From the NCBI GenBank assembly GCA_018907035.1, contig JACCIC010000290.1, forward strand, positions 124,001 to 188,000: DNA of 64,000 bases, in the 5' to 3' direction. The notes under the pieces were generated by a model. That model did not search any database and was not told the origin of the DNA. It saw only the letters and a program-made list of their open reading frames with translations. The stretch is from Sycobia sp. Sy_11. Taxonomy: Eukaryota > Arthropoda > Insecta > Hymenoptera > Epichrysomallidae. Of this stretch, positions 1 to 10,703 are shown in pieces; the stretch's first letter is position 1; every line of letters starts with the position of its first letter. Position numbers and translations under genes: made by a program.

Positions 1-121
1 GAGCTCGCTACAGCTCCTCATCAGGGACTCAAGCCGTAGCGAAAGTATTCACATTTCAAGGAATTGAAATAATGTCAATTTAATATTAGAAAAAGTGAAT
101 TAAATAACATTTATCATTCTT
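1..121. repeat. Penelope-like element end, rearranged
   Basis: Bases 1-33 are the reverse complement of the hammerhead-bearing Penelope repeat seen at 38484 (CTGATGA core on the minus strand, cut off by the window start). Bases 34-121 match the 3' end of the Penelope ORF (compare 38290-38370) in plus orientation, diverged by substitutions. The same joined arrangement appears inverted at about 13884-14003, so this is an inherited rearranged end and not a local accident. It is non-coding now. Confidence 0.75.
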
Positions 122-925
122 ATGCGACGAGTAAGAATACTCGCGCAAAATTTGTTGTTTATGCTTTTAATTTCACTTGGCACGGAAAACTTGGCGCGTA
201 GAGAGAGAGAGAAAGCTGAGAGTGCGAAGATGCTCGAATGCACGCTCTCTCTCTCTCTCTCTCTACGAACCGATACGAGCTCCACGACTGGTATAGACCG
301 CGCACTTGTAGACGCAGCGCGGCGCGGTAAGGTGAGGGATGAACGATCCCGGAGTGCGAGACCGCTCGTCTCAAACATAAATAGCAGTACTCTGACTGTA
401 ATTTTCACTGTGCTGCTAGCCTTGAAAGCGGCTAAACAAGTGGGACATGTCTTTAGCGCGATAGCAGGCGATAACTCTTAGGCACACTCGGCGCGCGAAA
501 TTTTCTAGAAATTTATAGAAATTTATAGAATTAAATGTAATGTCCGAGCGAGAAAAGAGATGAAAAAGAAAATTATTGATACTTAAATATTTGATTTAAT
601 GAATGATTTTCATTTTGTGTTATAGATTTAAGCAACGTCAGCCAGGGAAATAATTGGCGGCGTATCTCGTACCGAAGGCAATTTTGAAAATAAACTTGTA
701 AATAGTAAATTTAGTTAATTTTTATATTTTTATTATTTTTTGTTGTAAAATTTAGAAATAAATTTTCTTTAAAATTTAAATGAACATTTTCTTAGTAGAA
801 AATAAAGAATAGAAAACCAAATCCGAAATTTTAATAGATTTAACAAAATAGAGATTTAATATACTATCTTGCACTGGCGTGTTGAGCGAAAATAAGAAGT
901 ATATTTTTATTAAAATAAAATTAAA
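122..925. other. Unclassified stretch with GC-rich promoter-like part
   Basis: Positions 160-480 are GC-rich in AT-rich surroundings, with short (GA)n and (CT)n tracts and a TATA-like ATAAATAG at about 379. It could be part of an LTR or an element leader. From 500 to 925 the sequence is AT-rich without features. Long open frames here run through the dinucleotide repeats and resemble no protein I recognise. Confidence 0.4.
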
Positions 926-987
926 TTAATTAATAAATATTTTTTTATTGGTCTTACAGTCCAATCAATTCAATCTCAAAATAAAAT
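926..987 (-). repeat. Penelope repeat end (minus orientation)
   Basis: It matches in reverse complement the terminal segment GACTGTAAGACCAATAAA plus the AT-rich run shared by the Penelope repeats at 14270, 27345, 29855, 38750 and 48470. It ends abruptly where the Gypsy-1 LTR begins at 988, so the Gypsy-1 end lies inside or against Penelope sequence. Confidence 0.75.
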
Positions 988-1452
988 TGTGACGTCCAAC
1001 CGAAGTTGGTGCCACACGGTTACCCCTAACGGCGATTTACTGCCGTTAGTTACCGCTGATTGCCCCCTTGTTTTTTTGGCCACGCTTTAACGCTGAAGCC
1101 AGGGATACGTGGGGCGGATCGCGAGATTAGTCGTCGCGGCGCGTTCGCGTAATTTCGCCGATCGTGAGGGCCACACTCGAGGCAGCACCAAGACGATCGG
1201 TTGGATATTAGAGCGGCGACGGATCTAATATCCCCTAGGAGGTAATAGGGGCGCGAGCTTCCTCGGCCTCCAATCCACCTAGCTAGCTATCCGCGCTAAA
1301 CTTTAGCGGACACTGCAAAGTCTAGCGGCAATTTCCTTGCCTGCAACGACTAGCGTCTCCCGACCCAAAGTTGCACGCAGAGTTTATATATACAAATATA
1401 AACGTATTTATTCTCACTACTCCGAGAATATCTACGAACTTTGCCTTACCTT

Positions 1453-1494
<42 letters not shown>

Positions 1495-1679
1495 CGTGAG
1501 GCGATGTTGCCAAACGCTTGTCTCTTTTGCTTTCTTTATTGTTACTCACTTTCTCGGGCCTGAAATTCATCGAGAACTCGACGGGTAGGCATGCCGAGGC
1601 AATTCGACCGATCCCTCCTTGTCCCTGAACAGATATATACATATATATATACACCTACATACGTATACATACACACACA

Positions 1680-1712
<33 letters not shown>

Positions 1713-1734
1713 CTATATATACATACATATATAC

Positions 1735-1790
<56 letters not shown>

Positions 1791-1795
1791 GGCGT
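988..1795 (-). repeat. Gypsy-1 3' LTR (internally deleted relative to 5' LTR)
   Basis: Positions 988-1373 align closely with 11765-12149. The similarity then jumps to 13529 and continues through a shared segment (AGAGTTTATATATACAAATA and onward) to a (TA)n tract. Relative to the other LTR it therefore lacks about 1.38 kb, including the TATA-like box at 12303. The inner edge is blurred by the (TA)n microsatellite, so the end coordinate is approximate. Confidence 0.7.
1676..1790. repeat. (TA)n / (CATA)n microsatellite
   Basis: A long TA dinucleotide run with interspersed CATA units. A shorter TA run lies at 1457-1491. Open frames of alternating Ile-Tyr through these tracts are artefacts of the repeat. 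Confidence 0.95.
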
Positions 1796-2279
1796 AATCG
1801 CTGGACGAAACACCCGCAACCTTAAATGGTTGGTTGGGGATTGAAATGAACCCAATCAACCATCACGCTCAGTTCCTTTGGTAAAAGTATCAACTTCCGT
1901 TTCTTCAGGTCGCTTTGGTATTTTCCCCTTTATAGACGTCACTCTTGGTTGATCATCGTTGTTTTCTTGAAGTAACATAGCTGTATCAAATCAAGTTAGC
2001 ATCGAATATTTAAATCTATCAGACGGATTGTTACATGATATGCTCTTTATTATATAATGTTAATTAACGCAAAATATTTGACATATTGACGCTCTAGTTT
2101 AGTAATCCGTTTTTTTTTGTATTTTGTATGTTTTTCGATTTTTTTTTGTTTGTTTTTTTTTTTTTTTGACGAATATGTACAGATATGCCCACATATACAT
2201 ATATATCTATATATACATATATATACTCATATATCTACATACTCTTTAGTTAGATTGCCAGATATGCGTATACTCGGGG
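1796..2279. other. Gypsy-1 3' non-coding region
   Basis: The sequence between the integrase stop and the 3' LTR. It contains T-rich runs on the plus strand at 2110-2167 and more TA-rich repeats at 2190-2240. A polypurine tract is expected next to the LTR, but none is convincing because the LTR edge lies in microsatellite. Confidence 0.5.
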
Positions 2280-4260
2280 TTATTGCTTAGTTTCAATGTT
2301 TCTCGCGTCGTTATCAATATAGGATATCCGTAGTCTGTTCGCGTGAACAATTTTTCCGCCCTTTTTATACTGAATTTTTACGTTATTTTTCCCGATGATT
2401 TCTAATACACGAAACGGACCGGAATACTGATTAGATAGTTTCGCGGGTTTCGGGCCACTCAGTAAGAAAACATAATCACCCACTCTAAATTTTACTTCTT
2501 TCACATGTCGGTCGTATAGTATTTTTGATTTCTCTTTCGACTGGATAAGGTTATCGTATACTAATCTCTTTATCCCAGTTAACCTAACCACTAATTCCTT
2601 AACGTAACCCTGGTATGTTGGGATCAGATCCGCTTCACGTAGTGGATCGTTGGAGGGGAGCCTAGCTAACCTGCCGAAGACTACTTCAAACGGTGTATGC
2701 TTCGTACTCTCTTGTACACACGTATTATAATTCAGCATCGCTATTTCTACCCATTCGTCCCATTCGGAGTCTTTCTCTGTATATTGTTTCAAAAATTCTC
2801 CTAACGCGTGATGGGACCGTTCTAAAAACCCGTTAGATTGAGGGTGGAAAGCCGTTGTCCTGACCTTTTTTATTCTGAATCTCTTTGCAATCCGTTGCAT
2901 GAGGCTACTTAAAAAATTTCTACCTTGATCCGTAAGTATTACTTTCGGAGCTGCATAGATGCAAATACGCCTCTTTATAAATGCATCGACAATTGTTGAT
3001 GCTACAGCATTGGGCAGCGGGACAGCTATACAATACTTGGATAATTGATCCTGCATTGTTAGGATATATTCGTTTCCGCTTCTTGTTTTAGGTAATGGAC
3101 CCACTATATCGAGGGCTATTTTCTCAAATGTAGTACCTGGAGTGTCAGTAATTACCATGGGTTGCCTTGTTTTAACATGTACAAGTTTCTTTAATTGGCA
3201 GTCTATGCATTGCTGGACGCGCCTTTGTACATCTGCCTTTAAATTATCCCAATATTAATCCTGTCTAATACGGTTGTACGTTTTCGAAACGCCTCTATGA
3301 CCACCGACAGGTGAGTTATGATACTCGTAGAATATCTCATCACGGCGATCAGGTGGGACAAATTTTAAACTCCCTTTACAAATTATTATCTTTATACCTG
3401 TATCCTTAAATTCGTTTAAGAATATATTTATAACCTCGCACCATTCTAACCCTTCTATGTCTGGAGAGTGAGCTATACTGAATTCCTCAATTTTCTTTTC
3501 TAAACTAAATGCTCTTAATTCTTTACATACTTTCTGAATGTTTTCCTTTATTCTCGATAATGACTCGGACTTATAGCCTCTGATACTTAGGGCAATTAGA
3601 AATTTGCGATTGCTTCGTTTATACGAGCTTATTCTGGTTTCCTCTACGTATTGCCGCTGCGGGATTTTATTTGATTCGGCGAGCTTCCGTGCTGCTACAT
3701 CGCAAGGTTCACCTTTATTATTGACGAAATAGACAATATGATCATTGCGAAACTGAATCAATTCTTTGGTTTCCACGAAGTTATTTTTGTCCCTCTTTGG
3801 ATTTGTCCTCCTATCGTCAACCGTGCTCTCCTTAACATTATCGTTTTCGTGACTTGAACGATTACTCCGATCCGTTGTTACTGAGCTTTCGCTGCTAGAG
3901 GTATCCGAATCATTACTACTTTGATTACTATTATTTTCGGATGTTAGAGGAAGTAATTTCCGTTTAGGTTTTCTACCCTTCCGTTTGGGCTTTTGCGGTA
4001 CATATGACGATTCACTGCCTGATTCGCTAGTGGATTCACTACCTGTCTGCAAGGTATTTGTTACATTATTTTGCTGCGTGTTCACTAATCTGGGAGATTT
4101 ACTCTTGATAACATCGTTTGGTTTTCTTTGATCGTGAATTTCTGTAACTCGCGGTCGTCCTCGTCGTCTACGAATACGTGTTTGATCATTATTAGTCCCA
4201 ATCTCTATCTGTTGCAGATCCGGGGCATCTATATTCTCCTGTCTAGAAGTAGGAATCTTT
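2280..4260 (-). pseudogene. Gypsy-1 integrase with AT-hook-bearing N-terminal extension
   Basis: The integrase part of pol. An in-frame TAA at 3255-3257 interrupts it just after the HHCC zinc-finger histidines (EYHNSPVGGHRGVSKTYNRI); the matching cysteine pair (CIDCQ) follows the stop in the same frame. The catalytic core has the expected acidic residues: D in ALDIVGPLP, D in ILTDQGRNF and E in NGFLERSHHAL. A basic C-terminal domain ends in HANRLRISYID. The 276-residue open piece upstream of the stop opens on GTG in unbroken frame; reading on to about 4260 adds an AT-hook (RRRRGRPRV) near 4170 and a serine/acid-rich stretch next to a basic cluster (KPKRKGRKPKRK). The expected role is insertion of element cDNA into host DNA. 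This copy is inactive because of the stop. Confidence 0.85.
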
Positions 4261-5146
4261 TGTATTTTCTCGTTGCGTTCTTCGGTTTGATTCCTAGTTT
4301 TGCGTTACGTCGTTGCGGACGAACATTTTTCGTTAAAATCTTCCTATTTGATTCTTTGGTAATGCCCTCAACTCCCGACGTAGAAAAATTAGTACGACTT
4401 CTCTCGTCTTTGTTTAAACATGGAAAATCTTCTTCCGAAAAATTAGAAATATATGGCATCTTATTCGCGCCATTCTTAGTGCTATCAACTCCCGACTTAG
4501 AAAAATTAGCACGACTTTTTTCATCTTTGCTTGAAATTGGAAAATTTTTAATTCCTTCTGAAAAATTAGAAACATTCGGCGTCTTATCCTCGCCATCCTC
4601 CATGATATCAACTCCCGACTTAGAAAAATTAGCACGATTTCTTTCATCTTTACTTAAACTTGGAAAAACTTTAACTCTTGAAAAATTAGAAACGTTCTGC
4701 GTATTATCCTCGCCATTTTCTCTTCGGACTTTAGATCTAGTAACTCGGTGATTTGGGACAGTACTTCTAATCCCTTTTAACTCAGCATTCTTCGTACGTG
4801 CCTTCGGAACTTTGGGAGGCTCAGCACAATGAAAATCCGGATTTTTAGGAATCGCCACCGATTTATCAACATTAAGTTGTTTTTTTCTTTGCTCTCGAGT
4901 GACTACGTTTACATTCTCAACAGGGTTACGTGACAACGCATCAGCGTGTACATTCGTCTTTCCTGGGTTGTAAACGACTTTATAGTCATATTCTGAAAGC
5001 TTAAACCTCCACTTTATCACACACGTGTTCAAATCAGCTGTATTGAACCACACGAGCGGTTGGTGGTCAGTCACGAGGGTAAACGTACGGCCTAAAGGTC
5101 TGCACGGAATGAACCATAGCAAGTGCTTCTTTCTCGTATACCTCAT
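4229..5146 (-). pseudogene. Gypsy-1 RNase H C-terminus and repeat-rich linker
   Basis: The first ~75 residues are the end of the Gypsy RNase H domain (LVTDHQPLVWF, then NPGKTNVHADALSR). After that comes a ~230-residue linker with no known fold. It contains three imperfect tandem repeats of about 45 residues, each with a core like NVSNFS...SKDERNRANFSKSGVD, spanning roughly 4376-4735. Frameshifts near 5095 and 5195 separate it from the upstream RT/RNase H frame. The frame ends at 4229, and coding continues in another frame into the AT-hook segment upstream of integrase. The linker's function is unknown. Confidence 0.75.
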
Positions 5147-6621
5147 AGCGCAACTCGGGTCCGCGCAGAACTCGCGACGTATAGGCGATCGGTTTTTCTT
5201 GTGATTGGACCGAGTTTTCCTTGTGATAGGATGCCCCCAATCGCATAACCCGACGCGTCCGTCGTGATAATGAATGGTTGATCCATATCAGGGAATCGCA
5301 ACACCGGCGCTGTGCATAGAGCGCTTTTTAGGCATGCAAACGCATTTTCCGCGTTTTCTCCCCAGACAAACGGTTCATTGCTTTGCAGAAGCTTGGTGAG
5401 GGGTTTAGAAATTTTGGCAAAGTCCTTAATAAATCTAAGGTAGTATCCGGCTAAACCCAAAAATTGTCGAACATTTTTAACGTGCTTCGGACGCGGGAAT
5501 CGCTCCACCGCTTCTAGGTTCTTTGGGTCGGGTGTTAACCCGTCTTCGCTAAGAACGTGTCCTAAATATGCTACTTTTCGTTGTAGAATTTTGCACTTTC
5601 CGGGTTCGAGTTTCCAGTTCGCTTTACGTAATCTTTCCATTACTTCAATGAACAATTTTTCGTGTTCTTCCAAAGTTTTGGCGTAGATTACTATGTCGTC
5701 CATATAGACAAACACGCCCTTGCCAATAAGGCCCTCGAGCGTAAAGTTCATCGCGCGCTGATATTCCACGCCTGCGTTCTTCAAACCGAATGGCATGCGA
5801 ACGAATTCCAAATGCCCGTCAGGTGTTGAAAAAGCAGTTTTATGCATGTCTTCCGGACTCATCGGTATTTGATGGAATCCGGAGACGCAATCCATGACAG
5901 TGTAGTATTTAGCAGCACCAACGGTGTCGAGTATTTCGATAATATTAGGTAGCGGGTATGCCATTGCTACTGTTTTCTCGTTCAGATGACGGAAATCTAC
6001 TACAACTCGCCAACGTGGTTTATTATCAGTTAATTGCTTTTTGGGTACGACCCAAAGCGCTGACGAATAGCTACTTCTAGAGTGTCTGATTACGCCCTTC
6101 TGCAGTAACTCATTCACTTGTCGGTTCACCTCGTCTTTCAGAGCATGCGGCAATCTGTATTGACGCGTGCTCACAAGAATATCGTCGGTCGTGGGGATCC
6201 TATGAGCTACAACATTAGTTGTAGTAAGTTCATCACCCTCGAGATAAAACCGATCCGGGTTATGTTTCAATAATTTCACGGCTTGTTGGTATTCTTCCTT
6301 TTGCAGGTTATTAATTTCCGTAAGTCCGATTAACTTGGTTAGTCGGTCCGAAGATACAGGTATATCATCGTACCGTTCAGATGCCAAAAAAAGATTTTTA
6401 TAATCTCCTTTACTCCAGTCGAACTCTTGGAGATTAGTATTGTCGAATCGCATTAGGGATTTAAGATTCTCGAACTCCCAGTTTTTCATTGTATCTGTTT
6501 CTGATTCCTCATTGTTATACATTAGTACTTCTTCGTCGCGTAGAAACTCTAATTCTGTTCTTTTATTTTCGATCGTAATGGTTTTTTCTCCAAAGTCAAT
6601 AATTGCTTTAGCGCTGTACAA
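5143..6621 (-). pseudogene. Gypsy-1 reverse transcriptase and start of RNase H
   Basis: The RT domain has the LTR-element motifs in order: the RWRVVVDFRHLNEKT region, VMDCVSGFHQIPM, FSTPDGHLEFVRMPFGLKNA and the catalytic VYMDDIVIY box with both aspartates present. The thumb region (YLGHVLSEDGLTPDPKN) and the connection (VRQFLGLAGYYLRFIKDF) follow. RNase H begins at TTDASGYAIGGILSQG, after which the frame is lost near 5195. The frame also shifts at its N-terminus near 6620-6632, in a T run, relative to the second protease. The RT core is intact, which suggests moderate age. The product would copy element RNA into cDNA in the gag particle. Confidence 0.9.
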
Positions 6622-6857
6622 AAAGCAGATCCTAATATCGCATCGTATGGTATGGCGCTGTTATTCGGTATTACTGATATTGATGATTCTACGCCTAATA
6701 TATTAAGGGGAGCGGCGCCGAGTGTAGGCATTAGTAATCCATCAATCCCCTTTAAATAAGTTTCGTTTGTTGTGTCGACAATTTCCAATGATGATAATAC
6801 TTTTGCTTTAATGACGCTAGCTTCACAACCGGTGTCAATTAAAATCAGTGTTCCTTC
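6549..6857 (-). pseudogene. Gypsy-1 second retropepsin-like domain
   Basis: It lies in the same frame as the upstream protease, directly after an in-frame stop at 6858-6860. The sequence LILIDTGCEASVIKAKVL holds the aspartic protease D-T-G signature with the hydrophobic residues before it. It is followed by a flap-like region and then IPYDAILGSAFC, the typical I-L-G second motif. Thus it is a full retropepsin unit of about 90 residues, not a fragment. The frame shifts at its 3' end relative to RT. With the preceding domain it forms a tandem pair, which is unusual because one subunit is normally encoded and dimerises. Confidence 0.75.
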
Positions 6858-7245
6858 TTAGTTTAGAAATAGAAATTTATTGTGGTTTCCGGCAAAGTTA
6901 GTGTTAAGTATCCTAGGGGATTGTTCAGAATTATTTTTATCACCCAATGGCAGTTCGTGTTCTCCGATCTTCAATGTATTTTTTTTTAAATCTGCTATGG
7001 ATCTTTGCTGCACTAAGAAGCTTATTCCTAGTATTCCATCGTACGGGAGTTTAAAACTTTCCTCTACGATGTGAAATCTTATTAATTCTCCGAACCCTTT
7101 TATACAGGCGGTTCCCAGGGATTTAATTACGTTGTCGGTTATTCCCTTTAGATTTACTATGTCAGTTGTGTTTATTTCTATGCCGAAGGGTAGGTTCCCG
7201 TGTTTTAGTATATTGCTGTGTGATCCTGAGTCCACCAAAAATGAG
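6858..7245 (-). pseudogene. Gypsy-1 first retropepsin-like domain
   Basis: SFLVDSGSHSNILK supplies a D-S-G catalytic triad (serine variant of D-T-G), and LPYDGILGISFL is the second conserved motif. The order NLKGITDNVIKSLG...LPYDGILG parallels YLKGIDGLLMPTLG...IPYDAILG in the next domain, so the two are likely duplicates that have diverged. The upstream frame runs into the gag/pro boundary, where a change of frame is needed. A TAG/TAA-type stop at 6858-6860 now ends this domain. Confidence 0.75.
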
Positions 7246-7458
7246 AGTTTCCTGCTCCCAAACTTTAGATTTACGTGGGGCAGAAATTCCCTTTTTACAA
7301 TGGTTGCAATTCTGAGGCTTCCTCCTCCATTCTCGCTATATTGGCTGAGCGCATGGGGGCGAGCGGTGCCGTTGGCTGCGCTCTAGACATGGAGGCACCG
7401 TTCGAGTTTTCCGCTCGCTTTTGTTCGTTGTATATCCTTTTTTCTGCACTCGTTAATG

Positions 7459-8766
7459 TCATGCCCCGTATTTTTGCAGTATTTTCGCACAACTTTTCGG
7501 AGTAGGCCAAGATGCAGCCATATGTCCTGGTCGGTTGCACTTTCTACAAACCGGACGGTAAGGTGTATTATTGCGTTGTTGAGCCCCGGTTATAATATTC
7601 AACGGACACGTCGCTGATCTATGTCCGGGCTCGTTACACCGAAAACATCTTTCAATAGGTTTGCAGTTCTTTGCCGTATGGCTAATCAAATTGCAAAGTT
7701 GGAAAATCATGCGGTTACGACACGTATTTGCTGTATGTCCAGGTTTATCGCATAATTGGCATGTCTCAATGGACGTTTTATTCGCCATTTGTTCTCTGCA
7801 ACTAAAGGCATTATGTCCGGATCGTCTACACCGTGTGCAGGTTTCAATTTCCTGCTGAGCAGGGGGTTCTTCGAGTTGACGTATATATGTCTTTTTGCGG
7901 TCTTCTCTTCCCCGAACTGTGAGTTTGCGACTAAGATCTCTTAATAAACTTCGTTCGTCAAGGTCTCTTTCTTCTTGTATCGCTTTATTAAAGATAGTAT
8001 TAAGATCTGTCACCGTTGTTCCGATACTTCTATTGATTTCTTTCCTCAGGCCTTTGCGAAAGCAAGTAATTACTGTCGCTTCAGCTTCCGTCACAGCTCC
8101 TACATGAGCTCTCTCTGCTTCTAGAAGTCGACGGCCAAGGTCTTTTATTCGATTAGCGAATGAAATAACGTTTTCGTCATCCCGTTGGAACTCCATTCCT
8201 AATTCACCGATCAGTTGTTGTATAGTTCGAGGAGGTGCGTATATCGTCTCTAAGCAATCTTTTAAAGCCCTAACGGTTGCAAACGTTTGCCCACGAATCG
8301 CCTGTCTTGCCTCCCCGGTTATACGTGACCGTAACAACTTGACGAAGCTTGATTCGCTGGTCGCATCTATAATTTCCAAGGCTTCGTCGCAGCCTTCGAA
8401 AAACTCGCTTATGGTAATATTGCACCCAACAAATACGGGCACTACCTTAAGCACGTCTTTCAACGGGACAGCCTGAGTAGGCATTGTTACGTGGGCTTGT
8501 TTGTTGTCTGAAATATATATCGTGACGTTTTCAGATACCTCTTTTTGCTTGCTATCGGCTGATTTTGCCGTTTGCGCGATCGGTTCTATGAAAGAGTCTT
8601 CCAAAACGTCAATCGTTCCTTGTAACACTCGCGGTGGAGGTTTTATTTCTCCATCACTCGGGATCTCTTTAGTTGGAGAAAAAGGGTCGACGTTGTGGAT
8701 ATCGTTTAGGCAGAATTTATTCTTATCTGCCCGACTTGGCTGCTCAGACATGCGTCCTAGTGTCAA
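7459..8766 (-). CDS. Gypsy-1 gag polyprotein
   Basis: An uninterrupted frame of 435 codons. Residues ~110-300 form the retrotransposon gag region (VVPVFVGCNITISEFFEGCDEAL, then helices with LLRSRITGEARQAI). The C-terminal third has a run of five zinc-knuckle units: CTRCRRSGHNAFSC, CQLCDKPGHTANTC, a third unit lacking its first Cys (FQLCNLISHTAKNC), CFRCNEPGHRSATC, and a fifth that ends in Trp instead of Cys (CRKCNRPGHMAASW). Typical Gypsy gags carry one to three knuckles. It should assemble the particle and bind element RNA. The adjacent protease is in another frame, as expected for a programmed shift, but I cannot identify the slip site. Confidence 0.85.
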   Translation of the reverse strand: MTLGRMSEQPSRADKNKFCLNDIHNVDPFSPTKEIPSDGEIKPPPRVLQGTIDVLEDSFIEPIAQTAKSADSKQKEVSENVTIYISDNKQAHVTMPTQAVPLKDVLKVVPVFVGCNITISEFFEGCDEALEIIDATSESSFVKLLRSRITGEARQAIRGQTFATVRALKDCLETIYAPPRTIQQLIGELGMEFQRDDENVISFANRIKDLGRRLLEAERAHVGAVTEAEATVITCFRKGLRKEINRSIGTTVTDLNTIFNKAIQEERDLDERSLLRDLSRKLTVRGREDRKKTYIRQLEEPPAQQEIETCTRCRRSGHNAFSCREQMANKTSIETCQLCDKPGHTANTCRNRMIFQLCNLISHTAKNCKPIERCFRCNEPGHRSATCPLNIITGAQQRNNTPYRPVCRKCNRPGHMAASWPTPKSCAKILQKYGA

Positions 8767-8899
8767 ATTTTCGCGTTAAAATCGGTATTAAAGTCAATAT
8801 TATGAATTATGTGGCATAAAGAACAATTAAATTAGTAACTTATTAGTTAAAAATGTTATAAAATTGAACGAGGTAAGTTCCGATGACTGTACCGCTTAA
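8767..8899. other. Short spacer between ORF B and gag
   Basis: AT-rich sequence separating the small coiled-coil ORF from gag on the minus strand. Nothing specific is visible. Confidence 0.4.
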
Positions 8900-9331
8900 C
8901 TAACCTACGTGCGTATATATAGATAAAACAAATTGGGAGTGTCTCTTCTCTACCCAATCATCAAGATTTAATTGCCTAACGGCTTCTTCCAACAACTCTA
9001 TGTCTACCTCGCAGACGGTTTGCTTCCGGTTTAACTCCCTAAATGCGCGCGCGGTTATCGCTCAGGTTTTTTCCAACCAAGCCTTTAGTTCTTGGTTTTC
9101 CTTTTCCAACCCCTCTATACGCTCCTCCGCACATGTTACTTTTTGTAATAGGAAATTTGTATTTCCGTGCGTCTCTGCACAGGCCTCTTGGAGCTCCTCT
9201 ATATAAGTACGATTATTTCGTGATAACGTTCCGACCGTGCAGAGAGCCCTATGATGAGAGCTTACTCGCTCCTCTATTGTACGAAGTCTTTCTTCGTTCG
9301 GTAAGGGATAATCTCTATTCAGTCCTACCAT
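8900..9331 (-). pseudogene. Gypsy-1 accessory ORF B, coiled-coil protein
   Basis: A ~143-codon frame upstream of gag with one internal TGA near 9062; the reading frame stays coding-like on both sides of it. Residues ~12-88 are rich in Glu, Leu and Lys with heptad-like spacing (RIEGLEKENQELKAWLEKT), suggesting a coiled coil. The part after the stop is also helical-looking (VDIELLEEAVRQLNL). No family is recognised. Its position between leader and gag suggests a gag-associated or assembly role, which is inference. It starts at the ATG at 9331. Confidence 0.55.
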
Positions 9332-10277
9332 TTGGACCGGGGATTTTCCCGGTTGGGGAAAAAAGAGAAAAAAAGAATTAAAAAAAAAATAGTTATTAAG
9401 GAGACGGCAAAAAAAAACAGAAAATATTGAAATTATTAATGGAAAAATTGAAAATAATTAGAAGAAAAATAATCAAAAACAGAAAATATTGAAACTGGAA
9501 TAAAATAAAAAAATATTATAAGTAAAATCGAAAAATAATTATAGAGAAAGTAAAAAAAAAACCAGAAAATATTGAAATAAGAAAAAAAAATCAAAAACTG
9601 GAATATTAAAAAAACAGAAAAAATTGAAATTATTAATCAAAAACAGAAAATATTGAAACTGGAAATTTTAGAAATTAGTGGATTAAATATTAAAAAAGAA
9701 ATCGAAACAATAATTATAGGGAAAGTAAAAAAACAGAAAATATTGGAATTAATTATTAAATAAAGAAACGGAAAAATATTGAAATTAAAAATTATAAAAT
9801 AAGGAAAACAGGATATATTGAAATTAAAAAAAATTAAAAATGATTAAATTAGTTAGTAAGAAATTTATAAATAAAATTGAAAAAACGAAAGTAAAAAAGG
9901 AATATTGGATGAGAAATTATTGAAAATGTCTTAAAAATTAGTAAATGAATTATTAAGGTAAATTATTAAAATTAAATAAAGATTTATAAATAAAACCGCC
10001 AAATAATTATAAAGAAAAAAAAACAGGGAATATTGAAATTAAAGTTATTAAATTAACAATTATTAAGTTAATTATGAATATAAAGAAATGGAAAATGTTG
10101 AAATTAAAATTATTAAATAAAGGAAATAAGTAAAAAACAGAAAATATAAAAAAGGTTAAAAATTATTAAATTAATTAATAAAAATTTATAAATGAAATTG
10201 AAGGATTGAAAGTAAAAAAAAGGAAATATAAAAATTGTTTAAGAGGTCTAAATTATTAAAATTAAGTTAACAATTAC
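9332..10277. repeat. A-rich degenerate tandem repeat in Gypsy-1 leader
   Basis: Nearly 1 kb of purine-rich plus-strand sequence built from variants of AAAACAGAAAATATTGAAATT, spaced irregularly with AATTATTAAA units. It has no open frame of note. It looks like decayed tandem repetition within the element leader. Confidence 0.75.
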
Positions 10278-10392
10278 CTATAGAAGCAAAACGAAGAGGA
10301 TTTGTTTGGGCCAGTCGTGTGAGCGCGTGGGCGGTTCACTGACCTCCACTGGAGGGCAGAATCGCTCGGCACGGCGGAGAGAGGGCGGACCT

Positions 10393-10439
<47 letters not shown>

Positions 10440-10528
10440 GCACGCGCCACTCGGATGTGCGCGCAGGCGGGGTCGACGTCCTTCGTCAGAGGGCCGAATC
10501 ACTCGGCGCGGCGGAGGGGGGCGGACCT

Positions 10529-10562
<34 letters not shown>

Positions 10563-10700
10563 CGCACCACTCGGATGAGCGCGCAGGCGGGGTCGACGTC
10601 CTTCGTCAGAGGGCCGAATCACTCAGCGCGGCGGAGGGAGGGCGGACCTTCGCTCTCTCTCTACCGCTATTCGGGCCAATCACGTGGACGAGCGGGTGAG
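10278..10700. repeat. GC-rich ~120-145-bp tandem repeat with (CT)n
   Basis: Two full units and partial ones. Each has GCGGCGGAG...GGCGGACCTTCG, a (CT)n tract, CTGCACGC(G/A)CCACTCGGATG, then GCGCAGGCGGGGTCGACGTC and CTTCGTCAGAGGGCCGAATC. Units near 10370-10500 and 10505-10640 differ mainly in CT-tract length and a few substitutions. Open frames here on both strands are repeat-driven. Confidence 0.85.
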
Positions 10701-10703
10701 CTA

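Noticed and set aside
122..481. Open frame of 119 codons on the plus strand
   Set aside because: It runs through (GA)n and (CT)n tracts, has comparable open frames on the opposite strand, and shows no domain.
1322..1855. Frames encoding long Ile-Tyr runs
   Set aside because: They are translations of (TA)n microsatellites; none carries other coding features.
4128..4751. 207-codon plus-strand frame with repeated LEKLARL units
   Set aside because: It is the antisense of the repeat-rich linker of Gypsy-1 pol.
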